Assembly (NCBI GenBank): GCA_015709655.1
Contig: CP054181.1
Location: 423,262-487,261 of the forward strand
Reading direction: 5' to 3'
DNA: 64,000 nt
Origin: Ignavibacteria bacterium
GTDB taxonomy: Bacteria; Bacteroidota; Ignavibacteria; Kapaibacteriales; Kapaibacteriaceae
Positions 1-7,399 of the stretch are shown in pieces. Within the stretch, counting starts at the first letter, position 1; every line of letters begins with the position of its first letter. The translations under genes and the position numbers were made by a program. The notes below the pieces were generated by a model. The model was not told the DNA's origin and made no database searches. It saw only the letters and a program-made list of their open reading frames with translations.

Positions 1-771
1 ATACATAACCGTATCACGAATAATCTCAGCGTCGAGCAGACCATTATTGCGAAACCAGGCAGTAAGATTTTTCAGATCAGTTTTATACTTGTCATAGTCA
101 AAATCGGCCGATGTCCAGAACTCATACCAACGCTTGGTTTTTGTTTCGGTAAACGCATCAAGCATGTCGGCATCGTCAAACTGTTCGTTGCCTGTAATGG
201 TAATGCTGCCAACGGTGTACTGAACACCTTCGTTAATGGTAAGCACCAGGTCGAAAAAATTCATCGAATCGGCATCAACCAGTTCTGACTCGATCTTGGT
301 GAACAGCATCCCTTCGTCAGCGTACTTTCGTTTTATTGTCTGCCTGATTTTGTACGCGTCAATCGGTGCCAGCAGATCACCTTTCCGCTTATCAATACTG
401 TTAATAATATCATCGTCTGACAATTCTTCATTGCCATGAAGCACCAGATTTCTCAGTCTTGGTGCCGGTGTGAGTTTTATAATCAGGAAAACGCCAAGGG
501 CCGTCTCCCGCTCCTTGATAATCTGAACATCGCTAAAGGTTTGGCGCGCCCAGAGATTCCGGATGGCCATGACCAGATCATCGGGACGGGCTTCAGCTCC
601 AACGCGCAACCCGGAGTAAGCAATCACAGTCTGAATATCAGCCCCCTGGGTAAGACCTTCCACCGTTATGCCAGCAATAACCGGATAGCGTGGCGCCTCG
701 GTCTGAGACGTTGCAAACAGTGGCACGAACAAGGCCAGGACAAAAGCAACAGCCCGGTTAGCGCATCGCAT
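1..771 (-). CDS. bamA: Outer membrane protein assembly factor BamA, N-terminal part (cut by window edge)
   Basis: The first 257 codons are visible and the frame runs off the window without a stop. BamA folds beta-barrel proteins into the outer membrane. Residues 1-22 form a signal peptide ending near TSQ. The rest reads as tandem POTRA repeats, with GITVEGL near residue 33, LVLHGNEELSDDDI near 110 and ITITGNEQFDD near 195, the usual start of a POTRA domain. The barrel lies outside the window. The ATG at 771 overlaps the 3' end of uppS by 14 bases, so the two are translationally coupled; uppS followed by bamA is a common Bacteroidota order. The family call rests on repeat pattern and context, since the diagnostic barrel is absent. 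Confidence 0.85.
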   Translation of the reverse strand, partial: MRCANRAVAFVLALFVPLFATSQTEAPRYPVIAGITVEGLTQGADIQTVIAYSGLRVGAEARPDDLVMAIRNLWARQTFSDVQIIKERETALGVFLIIKLTPAPRLRNLVLHGNEELSDDDIINSIDKRKGDLLAPIDAYKIRQTIKRKYADEGMLFTKIESELVDADSMNFFDLVLTINEGVQYTVGSITITGNEQFDDADMLDAFTETKTKRWYEFWTSADFDYDKYKTDLKNLTAWFRNNGLLDAEIIRDTVMY

Positions 772-1615
772 GCAGAATCTGCTCCAACGTTGTAACGTAG
801 TCATCCTGTGCATTTCCGTTCACCTGAGCAGAAATCTTACCAAAGCGTCGTTCCCTACAGGCATACTCTACGATTGCACGCAAAAGGTGTTCACGGCGAA
901 ACTCAGGCCAGAGAACACTGGTAACATAGATTTCGGAATATGCACTCTCCCACAGGAGGAAATTACTCAGGCGCTGCTCTCCGCTGGTACGGATAACAAG
1001 ATCTGGATTGGGGAGCGATGCCGTTTGAAGGTAACTCGCAAAGAGGTCCTCGGTAAGATCTTCCGGACTCAACTTGCCACGGCGAACATCCAGGGCAACA
1101 ATCTGAACTGCACGAACAATATCCCACCGCGAGCCATAGCTGAGCGCAAGCGTTAATGTGAGGCCGGTATTCTCCCTGGTATGTTCCACCGCATCAGTCA
1201 GAATCCGCTGAACTCCCCTCGGCAAGGCACTGATTTTACCGATGCAGCAAACCCGAACATTATTCCGGTGTAGCTCATCGAGCTCCCTGCGAAGGTAGGT
1301 TTCAAGCAACGACATTAAAAATCTGACTTCGGCCGGCGGACGCTTCCAGTTCTCAATCGAAAACGCATACAGCGTCAGGTACTGAACCCCCAGCTGCGAG
1401 CTGGCTTTTACCACCGCCCGCACACTCTCCATACCCTCGCGATGACCAGCAATACGCGGTTTTCCACGATCCTGAGCCCAACGGCCATTCCCGTCCATAA
1501 TTACTGCCACGTGTTTTGGCAGCCGTCCCGACCCTTCTAACATGGCCAGAACATCAGTTTCAGTCTGCGAAATCAGCTCCGCAGCCCACGTACTCCGTTC
1601 TTTCTGGTTACTCAT
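758..1615 (-). CDS. uppS: Isoprenyl transferase (undecaprenyl diphosphate synthase)
   Basis: Cis-prenyltransferase that extends farnesyl diphosphate with isopentenyl units to make the C55 lipid carrier for peptidoglycan and other envelope glycans. The 285 residues contain every family landmark: MDGNGRWA near residue 40 with the Mg/diphosphate-binding Asp41, the GHREGM loop, TLYAFSIENWKRP near 120, and the C-terminal RTSGEQRLSNFLLWESAYSE block near 210-230. A 30-residue N-terminal extension precedes the core; an internal start is possible but none is clearly better. It lies upstream of bamA with overlapping ends and is divergent from the HU gene. A TATCTTTG box just before the start would make an almost leaderless transcript. 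Confidence 0.95.
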   Translation of the reverse strand: MSNQKERSTWAAELISQTETDVLAMLEGSGRLPKHVAVIMDGNGRWAQDRGKPRIAGHREGMESVRAVVKASSQLGVQYLTLYAFSIENWKRPPAEVRFLMSLLETYLRRELDELHRNNVRVCCIGKISALPRGVQRILTDAVEHTRENTGLTLTLALSYGSRWDIVRAVQIVALDVRRGKLSPEDLTEDLFASYLQTASLPNPDLVIRTSGEQRLSNFLLWESAYSEIYVTSVLWPEFRREHLLRAIVEYACRERRFGKISAQVNGNAQDDYVTTLEQILHAMR

Positions 1616-1673
1616 TCAGTTGGCAAAGATATTATGATGCCGGCAAACTATTGTGAGAAATTTCGAACATAGA

Positions 1674-1708
1674 TTTGCGCTAACATTGTATAAAAACAAT
1701 AACTTTCG
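1674..1708 (+). promoter_or_regulatory. Possible promoter of the HU gene
   Basis: TTTG at 1674-1677 and TAACTTTCG at 1700-1708 resemble the Bacteroidetes form TTTG-N19-TAnnTTTG, but the spacing is 22 and the last element has one mismatch. It is the best candidate in the uppS-HU divergent gap; weak on its own. Confidence 0.25.
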
Positions 1709-1794
1709 TAGATTCGTGGCCCGCAACAATGTTCGTGCGAAGTACGTACGACACTTTGCGGGGTGTATTGTTATCTGCTTCGTGTGAGGATGCA

Positions 1795-2118
1795 TTGAAC
1801 GTTACAAAGGCTGACATCGTAGATAAAATCGCTGCTCAAACCGGTTTGACCAAGTTTGAGACAAAGACTGTTGTTGACGGGTTTCTGCTGAGTATTATTG
1901 ATGCTCTTGCCGAGGGTAAGCGTATTGAATTACGAGGTTTTGGCGTTTTTTCCGTCAAAAGTCGTAAACCGCGCATGGCCCGAAACCCCAGAACCGGTGA
2001 CCCTGTACCGCTGGAAGAACGCTTTATCCCAACATTTAAAGTCTCCAGCGAGTTTCAGGATAAGGTTCATGAGAACCTGCGTAGTAACGATACTACGGAT
2101 GCAAAAATGACGGTATGA
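1795..2118 (+). CDS. HU/IHF-family DNA-binding protein
   Basis: Small nucleoid protein that bends DNA as a dimer. The sequence NVTKADIVDKIAAQTGL is the HU alpha-1/alpha-2 start, GKRIELRGFGVFSV the beta saddle, and RMARNPRTGDPV the DNA-wrapping arm. I chose TTG at 1795 because HU proteins begin at this point and GAGGA lies five bases upstream; the in-frame ATG at 1729 would add 22 residues unlike HU and has no ribosome-binding site. The predicted product has 107 residues, with a roughly 15-residue polar tail beyond the usual HU end. Its TGA stop overlaps the next ATG (ATGA), so it is coupled to the TPR gene. Confidence 0.9.
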   Translation: MNVTKADIVDKIAAQTGLTKFETKTVVDGFLLSIIDALAEGKRIELRGFGVFSVKSRKPRMARNPRTGDPVPLEERFIPTFKVSSEFQDKVHENLRSNDTTDAKMTV

Positions 2119-2753
2119 CACACAGTAGCAGGCCTTTTTCAGCCATCTTGATCATAAGCACAGTTGTTGTAGCCGTTACAGGCGCGTCCCTTTTTATTTC
2201 ACGTAGTATCGTTAACGCTGCTATCAGTAAAGGCGCTCCACTGGCAGAACAACGGAAACAACAACGTGACTTGGAACTCAAATCCCAAGAACAGCAAGAG
2301 AAGGAGCTCGAGCACCTGCGGTCTTTGACACAACTTTTACACGAGGTAGAAGAGAAACTCAGCGATAAGCCTAATGACAGTATGCTGGTAATCAGTGCTG
2401 CTAATTTGGCATACGATATCAAGGATTTCTCGAAAGCCGAACGGTATTACAAGCATTTCCTGTCAGCAGTGGCCCCAGGGAACATCCCAGCCCAGATCGA
2501 TCTTGCCTATGTTGAATTTCAGCTGGGCAGAACCGACGATGCGCTGGGTATGATCAGGAGAATTGCCGACCATCATCCGCAGAATCAAACAGCTTTGTAC
2601 AATGCCGCTTTTCTGTACACACAGCTGGGAAAACAGGATTCGGTACGGTACTATCTGGAGCTTTGTATTCAGGCAGATCCTACCTCAGAAGCGGGTGTTA
2701 ATGCACAAAAAGTGCTAACATCTCTTAAAAACGATAAAACAACGATCAACTAA
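2115..2753 (+). CDS. Membrane-anchored TPR protein
   Basis: 212 residues of unknown specific role. Residues 8-33 form one hydrophobic segment with no cleavage motif, so a signal anchor is likely. A charged, Glu/Gln-rich probable coiled coil follows (about 40-80), then two or three TPR-like helical pairs (about 90-200) with typical motifs such as AAFLYTQLGKQDSVRYYLELCIQADP. TPR units mediate protein-protein contacts, so an envelope scaffolding role is inferred, not shown. It overlaps the HU stop by 4 bases and is followed 28 bases later by the COX24-like gene, so the three probably form one transcript ending at the hairpin at 2884-2909. Confidence 0.75.
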   Translation: MTHSSRPFSAILIISTVVVAVTGASLFISRSIVNAAISKGAPLAEQRKQQRDLELKSQEQQEKELEHLRSLTQLLHEVEEKLSDKPNDSMLVISAANLAYDIKDFSKAERYYKHFLSAVAPGNIPAQIDLAYVEFQLGRTDDALGMIRRIADHHPQNQTALYNAAFLYTQLGKQDSVRYYLELCIQADPTSEAGVNAQKVLTSLKNDKTTIN

Positions 2754-2781
2754 ACTTTAACCATTATCACGGACCTACACC

Positions 2782-2877
2782 ATGCCATGCGGAAAAAAAC
2801 GCAAACGCCATAAAATGGCAACTCACAAACGCAAGAAAAGACTTCGTAAGAATCGTCATAAAAAGAAGAACAAGTAG
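2782..2877 (+). CDS. 31-residue AURKAIP1/COX24-domain basic protein (ribosome-associated type)
   Basis: A tiny ORF coding for 31 residues, about two thirds of them Lys, Arg or His, with the core KRKRHKMATHKRKKRLRKN. This matches the COX24/AURKAIP1 motif of the mitochondrial small-subunit ribosomal protein mS38; Bacteroidota genomes carry stand-alone copies of this size. The mycobacterial bS22 protein is similarly small and basic. A role in binding small-subunit rRNA is therefore likely but inferred. It sits between the TPR gene and a strong terminator, so it is the last gene of its transcript. It is short enough to be missed by automatic gene calling; recognition rests on the motif rather than on length. 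Confidence 0.8.
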   Translation: MPCGKKRKRHKMATHKRKKRLRKNRHKKKNK

Positions 2878-2883
2878 TTTGGG

Positions 2884-2909
2884 AAAGGGGCTCAGGCCCC
2901 TTTTTTTTT
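2884..2909 (+). terminator. Rho-independent terminator after the COX24-like gene
   Basis: GGGGC (2887-2891), loop TCAG and GCCCC (2896-2900), extended by A-T pairs and followed by a run of nine T. It lies 7 bases past the stop codon and ends the HU-TPR-COX24 transcript. Confidence 0.9.
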
Positions 2910-2928
2910 ACCCTACCCGGATTCCCCG

Positions 2929-4254
2929 CTACTGTACCAAGAGGCTGCCCACCAATACAGGTCCGGATACACAGCATACTACCACAGAGTACATTCCACT
3001 ACACAACGTTGAAATGTCCATCATATATTGCTCAGTACCGCTGACGTTGGCTTCGATCACACGTACCCCAAGATTATTGTAAACTCGTATGCCATGCCCG
3101 GATAATCCACAGTTATCTGCGGTAATGACTACCTGTCCTGTTGCAGGATTTGGTGACAAACGTGGAGCACGGTATTGCAGATCCTGCACAACGTTCAACG
3201 GTTTGCATACGGAAAATTGCCTAAACACAGTATATGCTGGTTTCAACGCCAGGGTTGTGCTGTTTACCAGGCCGGATGTACCGTGGGCGGGATTACTACT
3301 TCCCTCTACGAGCTTAAAAAAATAGGCTTCACGGATTTTCAGGCTGTCAAGCGTCATGATATACCGCTTAAGCCTTTGAGCCTGGTATTCCTCGGTATAT
3401 GGCTCCACATTCATGTTGGGTCCGCCAAATTCAGTAACAATAACGGGTTTGTCCACAAGCGTCAGGAAGTTTCCGTAGTATTCACCCCACTGCTCGGCAT
3501 CGTCGTACAGGTGTATGTCGGCCTCGTCATACCTGGCAAGCGTTAGTACCGAATCAATTCTGCCGTATGCCCTTTTGAATTCTTCACTGCTGCAAATCTC
3601 ATCAACTACGTTTTGATCATACAGTACGCCTTCATCATCGTAAAACGACTGCACTCGTCCGTTGCATGCTGCCATAAACCGGAGCGACATAGTAGTGAAG
3701 CCCCCTAATACAACAGTTGTCGATGGCATATATTCATGAACAGCATCATAAACAATGTTATGTGTTTGGATAAATTCTGCTGCAGTTCCCGCATACCAGT
3801 AATCTGACTGCCACTCGTTTCCAAACTGGATTTTAGCAATCTTGCCGGAGTACCGTTTTGCCAGGGTTGTAACGTAGGCAGTAAAGTCAGGTAAACTCAC
3901 CACGCACGACTGCTTGTTCTTTGCACCGGCGCATGCCCATGAGGGACCGGTAGCCTGAATGGTAAGCAATACGTCGTACCCGTGCGAGTTTGCCCATGCA
4001 ATCCTGTCGTCAAGTGGCTTCCAGTTTGCATTTCCTTTTTGGGGTTCACGTAATGCCCAACTTTCGGCGAAGCGGATTTTCGTAACACCGAGGTCATTTA
4101 ACCGTTGCTGCGAAAACTGACGGTCAGCGTCGTCCGATACCGGCGGGAACGAAATCCCCAGTGTTGTATAGGTGAGACAGGTATCGCCGGCAGTTGCCGG
4201 AACTGTTATACCAAAGGCACTGATGAGGAGGGAAAACACCCTAATGCGTAGCAT
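2929..4254 (-). CDS. Clan GH-A-like glycoside hydrolase with type IX sorting domain
   Basis: Secreted protein of 441 residues. Residues 1-22 are a signal peptide (cut near ATAG). Residues 30-350 read as a (beta/alpha)8 glycosidase: FGNEW with the probable acid/base Glu147 and VTEFGG with the probable nucleophile Glu275, placed as in clan GH-A families. The last 75 residues are a type A C-terminal sorting domain (RLSPNPATGQVVI, then IRVYNNLGVRV, GMYSVVV and a final short strand), which directs export through the T9SS whose porU and porV lie 5 kb away. The substrate cannot be told. The gene stands alone and converges on the terminator of the HU group. An outer-surface or secreted location is inferred. 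Confidence 0.75.
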   Translation of the reverse strand: MLRIRVFSLLISAFGITVPATAGDTCLTYTTLGISFPPVSDDADRQFSQQRLNDLGVTKIRFAESWALREPQKGNANWKPLDDRIAWANSHGYDVLLTIQATGPSWACAGAKNKQSCVVSLPDFTAYVTTLAKRYSGKIAKIQFGNEWQSDYWYAGTAAEFIQTHNIVYDAVHEYMPSTTVVLGGFTTMSLRFMAACNGRVQSFYDDEGVLYDQNVVDEICSSEEFKRAYGRIDSVLTLARYDEADIHLYDDAEQWGEYYGNFLTLVDKPVIVTEFGGPNMNVEPYTEEYQAQRLKRYIMTLDSLKIREAYFFKLVEGSSNPAHGTSGLVNSTTLALKPAYTVFRQFSVCKPLNVVQDLQYRAPRLSPNPATGQVVITADNCGLSGHGIRVYNNLGVRVIEANVSGTEQYMMDISTLCSGMYSVVVCCVSGPVLVGSLLVQ

Positions 4255-4391
4255 CGTACATCAATATTACGCACCCACGGTGGTAAAACACATGTATCTC
4301 AAGCGGGATGATGCCCTGCCAGTACCTCAACCTGATACGTAAACGTCGTTGGCCCCATACCCTACTGGACAATGCATGCCGAATCAAGCTC

Positions 4392-5138
4392 CTACCGGGA
4401 TGAAGCAGTGAATTCGCTTGTTCTGCCATCAGCATCAGTGAGAACTAGCCGTGGCCCGGTGCGTTCAGCAATGAACCGCTTTGTGCGGCCGCCCGCATCT
4501 GTTAGCATTACCCGAAGCTGTTGTTCTGCTGTTATCTCAATAGTAATGCCATAGGTTTCACCTTTCCAGTTAGCCGTGGCATCAGGCATAAACTCAAGTA
4601 AATGTCCTTTCGTATCCATCCACCGTCCGCCAAGGACGGAAGCAATGATCATACGGTCGAACAAGAACTGCGGGTCGGTACGTTTTGTAGGAAGTTTTGC
4701 CATAACGATTGGTGGCAGTTCCATGTCGGACAGATAGTGGAGAGCTACGTACTGATCGGCCTGAATATCCGGAGACACAAGCCAAAGCCCCTTCCCGGCG
4801 CTATCGATAACAACTCGTTCGCCCATGTGGCCAACAATGCGACTGTTAACCGTCATGGGTATGGCTTCGTCTATCCGGTATCCAACGTCGATTACTGTTG
4901 GGCGTGCAACGTCAAAGCGAACCCACAGCGGCTGCCCCTCGGGGAACTCGCTCATTGCTTTCGCAACGGATTCGGTTCGTTTAATCAGCTCAATCCAGGT
5001 TGCATTAATCCATATCCCTTGCAGGTGACGTAACTCCTGAGCAATCAAACTACCTGATCCGGTGGCTGTCACTGCGAATAGCACCATCCACAATGCACCC
5101 TTCACCAATACCCCCTGCCTGACACGTAGGAAATTCAA
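4392..5138 (-). CDS. Secreted protein of unknown function
   Basis: 248 residues; I do not recognise a family. Residues 1-34 form a signal peptide (basic start, hydrophobic core, cut near SLIAQ). The mature part seems to hold two small beta-rich units. The first begins LQGIWINATWIELIK; the second, from about 175, begins LGGRWMDTKGHLLEF and carries repeated short strands ending in two similar TDAGGRT/TDADGRT turns. The pattern is reminiscent of lipocalin-like barrels, but no diagnostic residue supports that. It starts 12 bases after the pyrroline-5-carboxylate dehydrogenase stop and is probably co-transcribed with it, which does not explain its role. Confidence 0.65.
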   Translation of the reverse strand: MNFLRVRQGVLVKGALWMVLFAVTATGSGSLIAQELRHLQGIWINATWIELIKRTESVAKAMSEFPEGQPLWVRFDVARPTVIDVGYRIDEAIPMTVNSRIVGHMGERVVIDSAGKGLWLVSPDIQADQYVALHYLSDMELPPIVMAKLPTKRTDPQFLFDRMIIASVLGGRWMDTKGHLLEFMPDATANWKGETYGITIEITAEQQLRVMLTDAGGRTKRFIAERTGPRLVLTDADGRTSEFTASSR

Positions 5139-5150
5139 TGTTATCCTCTC

Positions 5151-6698
5151 TTAAACTTTTGTAGCAACACTTTTTGCCTGCATAAAGAGCAGCAGGTAAT
5201 CCCGGCCTCCGGCCTTGCTATCCGTACCGCTCATATTAAACCCGCCAAAGGGATGTCCGCCAACCATGGCACCCGTACACTTTCGGTTTAGATACAGGTT
5301 CCCCACATGGAACTCGTTGCGTGCTCTCTGTAGAGTTTTTTTACTTGCACTGTACACAGCACCGGTCAGACCGTATATTGTATTGTTTGCAATCTCGATT
5401 GCATGATCAAAATCTTTAGCCTTACAAACAGCAAGCACCGGGCCGAAGATTTCTTCCTGCATCAGGCGTGCCTGAGGTTTTACATTTACAAAGACGGTAG
5501 GCTGAACATAGTAACCATTGTCGAGCGATACTGTTTTACCGCCGGCAACCAGTTTACCTTCTTTTTTACCAATTTCGATATACGAGGTTACGGTTTTTAA
5601 CTGCTTGGCGTTTACCACCGGGCCAACCGGCGCATTATCAGCCGGGTTACCAACCGTGAGTTTCTGAACTTCTACAGCCAGTTTCGCAACAAATTCATCG
5701 TACACATCGGCAACCACAATTGCCCTTGAACAGGCCGAACATTTTTGTCCCTGAAAACCAAAGGCGGCGGCAGCCACACCTATAGCCGCAGCATCAACAT
5801 CGGCATCGGCAGCAACAACAATCCCGTCCTTCCCGCCCATTTCAGCAACAACTCGTTTAATCCAAATCTGTCCGGGTTGCGGCGTGGCTGCCAGTTGATT
5901 TACATGGAGCCCTACCTCCATGCTACCGGTAAAGCTGATAAACCGTGTGTGCGGGTGAGCTACAAGGTAGTTGCCGGCTTCGGCGCCGCTGGCTACGAGG
6001 AAATTCAACACGCCATCGGGGAGTCCGACTTCCCGCATGATATCAGCAAACAGCCAGCCCATCATTGGCGAATCACTTGACGGTTTTACAACAACGGTGT
6101 TGCCGGTAACAATTGCTGCAGACGTCATCCCAACCAGTATGGCAAACGGGAAATTCCACGGCGGAATTATAACGCCAACACCAAGCGGAATATAGAAGAG
6201 TTCGTTCTCTTCGCCCTGTTGCTCCACAATTGGTTGTGGTTCGGCATAGCGCAGCATTTCACGCCCATAGAACTCCAGGAAGTCTATTGCTTCACATGTA
6301 TCTGCATCAGCCTCCAAATAGTTCTTGCCCACCTCACTGATCATCCAGGCGTTAATCTCCAGCCGGCGTTTGCGAATGACTGCCGCGGCCTTGAACAGGT
6401 ACCCTGCCCGTTCCTTTGGACTAACAGTCTTCCACGTCTGAAACGCCTTAACGGCTGCCTTCATTGCCTTCTCTGCCTGATCCCGTCCGGCTTTCTGAAA
6501 AACCCCGACAACTTCTTTGGGGTTTGCCGGGTTATAACTGATTGTTTTGGCATCTGTCCGAACGTTCTTGCCGGCAATAATATTGGCATACTCCTTGCCG
6601 AAGGAGCTTCGGACCAAATCAATCGCGGCACGTTGTTTTTTTGCAATTGGCGCTTGAGAAAAATCCAGGTAAACTTCGTTAATAAACGGTTTCATCAT
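5151..6698 (-). CDS. pruA: L-glutamate gamma-semialdehyde dehydrogenase (1-pyrroline-5-carboxylate dehydrogenase)
   Basis: Oxidises glutamate semialdehyde to glutamate with NAD, the second step of proline (and arginine) breakdown. The 515 residues equal the usual length of the RocA/PruA monofunctional class. Visible signatures are the cofactor-binding PPWNFPFAI region, FTGSMEVG, EMGGKDGIVV with the general-base Glu, and GFQGQKCSACSRAI with the catalytic Cys near residue 320. The last residues (FMQAKSV) also fit this class. No proline dehydrogenase lies in the window. The gene is divergent from dedA across a 61-base gap and is followed by the secreted unknown gene 12 bases later. The start may be either of two adjacent ATGs. 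Confidence 0.93.
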   Translation of the reverse strand: MMKPFINEVYLDFSQAPIAKKQRAAIDLVRSSFGKEYANIIAGKNVRTDAKTISYNPANPKEVVGVFQKAGRDQAEKAMKAAVKAFQTWKTVSPKERAGYLFKAAAVIRKRRLEINAWMISEVGKNYLEADADTCEAIDFLEFYGREMLRYAEPQPIVEQQGEENELFYIPLGVGVIIPPWNFPFAILVGMTSAAIVTGNTVVVKPSSDSPMMGWLFADIMREVGLPDGVLNFLVASGAEAGNYLVAHPHTRFISFTGSMEVGLHVNQLAATPQPGQIWIKRVVAEMGGKDGIVVAADADVDAAAIGVAAAAFGFQGQKCSACSRAIVVADVYDEFVAKLAVEVQKLTVGNPADNAPVGPVVNAKQLKTVTSYIEIGKKEGKLVAGGKTVSLDNGYYVQPTVFVNVKPQARLMQEEIFGPVLAVCKAKDFDHAIEIANNTIYGLTGAVYSASKKTLQRARNEFHVGNLYLNRKCTGAMVGGHPFGGFNMSGTDSKAGGRDYLLLFMQAKSVATKV

Positions 6699-6703
6699 TG
6701 TCC

Positions 6704-6734
6704 TTTGTGAAAGTCTGGTAAGGGGCTATGTTTG
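6704..6734 (+). promoter_or_regulatory. Bacteroidetes-type promoter of dedA
   Basis: TTTG at 6704-6707, exactly 19 bases, then TATGTTTG at 6727-6734: a full match to the Bacteroidota housekeeping form TTTG-N19-TAnnTTTG. The predicted transcript would start roughly 15-20 bases before the dedA ATG at 6760. This is the clearest promoter in the window and shows which promoter grammar the organism uses. Confidence 0.7.
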
Positions 6735-6759
6735 TTGTACTAAACCTGCAAATTACATC

Positions 6760-7377
6760 ATGCTCGAAACACTGATCATCTTCCTGCAGCACCTCCCGTG
6801 GGAGTTAGTGTTTGTTGCAACCGTCGTAATCACATTTACCGAGCATTTATTCCCGCCGGCTCCCAGTGACGTGCTCCTTGTATTTATCGGCACGCTGGTG
6901 GGTATGCATATTGTTGGGTTTGCACCGATTCTGGTGCTATCAACGATTGGTTCAACCATTGGATTTTCAACAGCATACTGGCTGGGATACCGCTACGGCC
7001 ACGGCGTTGTACAACGTGGATGGCTGCCATTTATTACAGAAGAGCTTCTGCAGAAAGTTGAGCGGTGGTTTGCACGATATCACGACTGGATTATCGTTGG
7101 TAACAGGTTCTTAGCCGGTACCCGGGCCGTGATTGCATTTGCTGCCGGAGTGGTGCGCATGCCGGTAATGCGTACGCTGGTTCTGAGTACCATTAGCTCT
7201 CTGGTATGGAATTCGATACTGATTTATGCCGGAAGTATTCTCGGAACCAACTGGAAGAAGGCTGATACAATCCTGTCAGCCTACGGTACGGGAATAACCA
7301 TCCTGATTGTGGGTATCGTATTGGCAGTACTGCTGCGAAAATATGTTCAAAAAAAAAGGGGCAATGGTAAACCATAG
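6760..7377 (+). CDS. DedA-family (VTT domain) membrane protein
   Basis: 205 residues with about five hydrophobic segments and the family marks: PPAPSDVLLVF near residue 30, and the re-entrant-loop block RFLAGTRAVIAFAAGVVRMP near 115-135 with the conserved Arg/Gly. DedA proteins are inner-membrane proteins; recent work links members to undecaprenyl-phosphate or phosphatidylethanolamine flipping, and several support envelope integrity. Which applies here cannot be told. Expressed from the strong promoter at 6704-6734. Its last codons lie inside the inverted repeat that serves as terminator for the convergent porV gene. Confidence 0.88.
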   Translation: MLETLIIFLQHLPWELVFVATVVITFTEHLFPPAPSDVLLVFIGTLVGMHIVGFAPILVLSTIGSTIGFSTAYWLGYRYGHGVVQRGWLPFITEELLQKVERWFARYHDWIIVGNRFLAGTRAVIAFAAGVVRMPVMRTLVLSTISSLVWNSILIYAGSILGTNWKKADTILSAYGTGITILIVGIVLAVLLRKYVQKKRGNGKP

Positions 7378-7381
7378 CCCC
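7349..7381 (-). terminator. Rho-independent terminator of porU-porV, overlapping the dedA 3' end
   Basis: On the minus strand the stem GGGGC-TATGGT / ACCATT-GCCCC (7358-7381, one A-A mismatch) is followed by nine T (complement of 7349-7357). It lies 19 bases past the porV stop. The hairpin covers the dedA stop codon, so coding and termination signals are shared. Confidence 0.8.
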
Positions 7382-7399
7382 CTACAATCTTTCGTGCAC

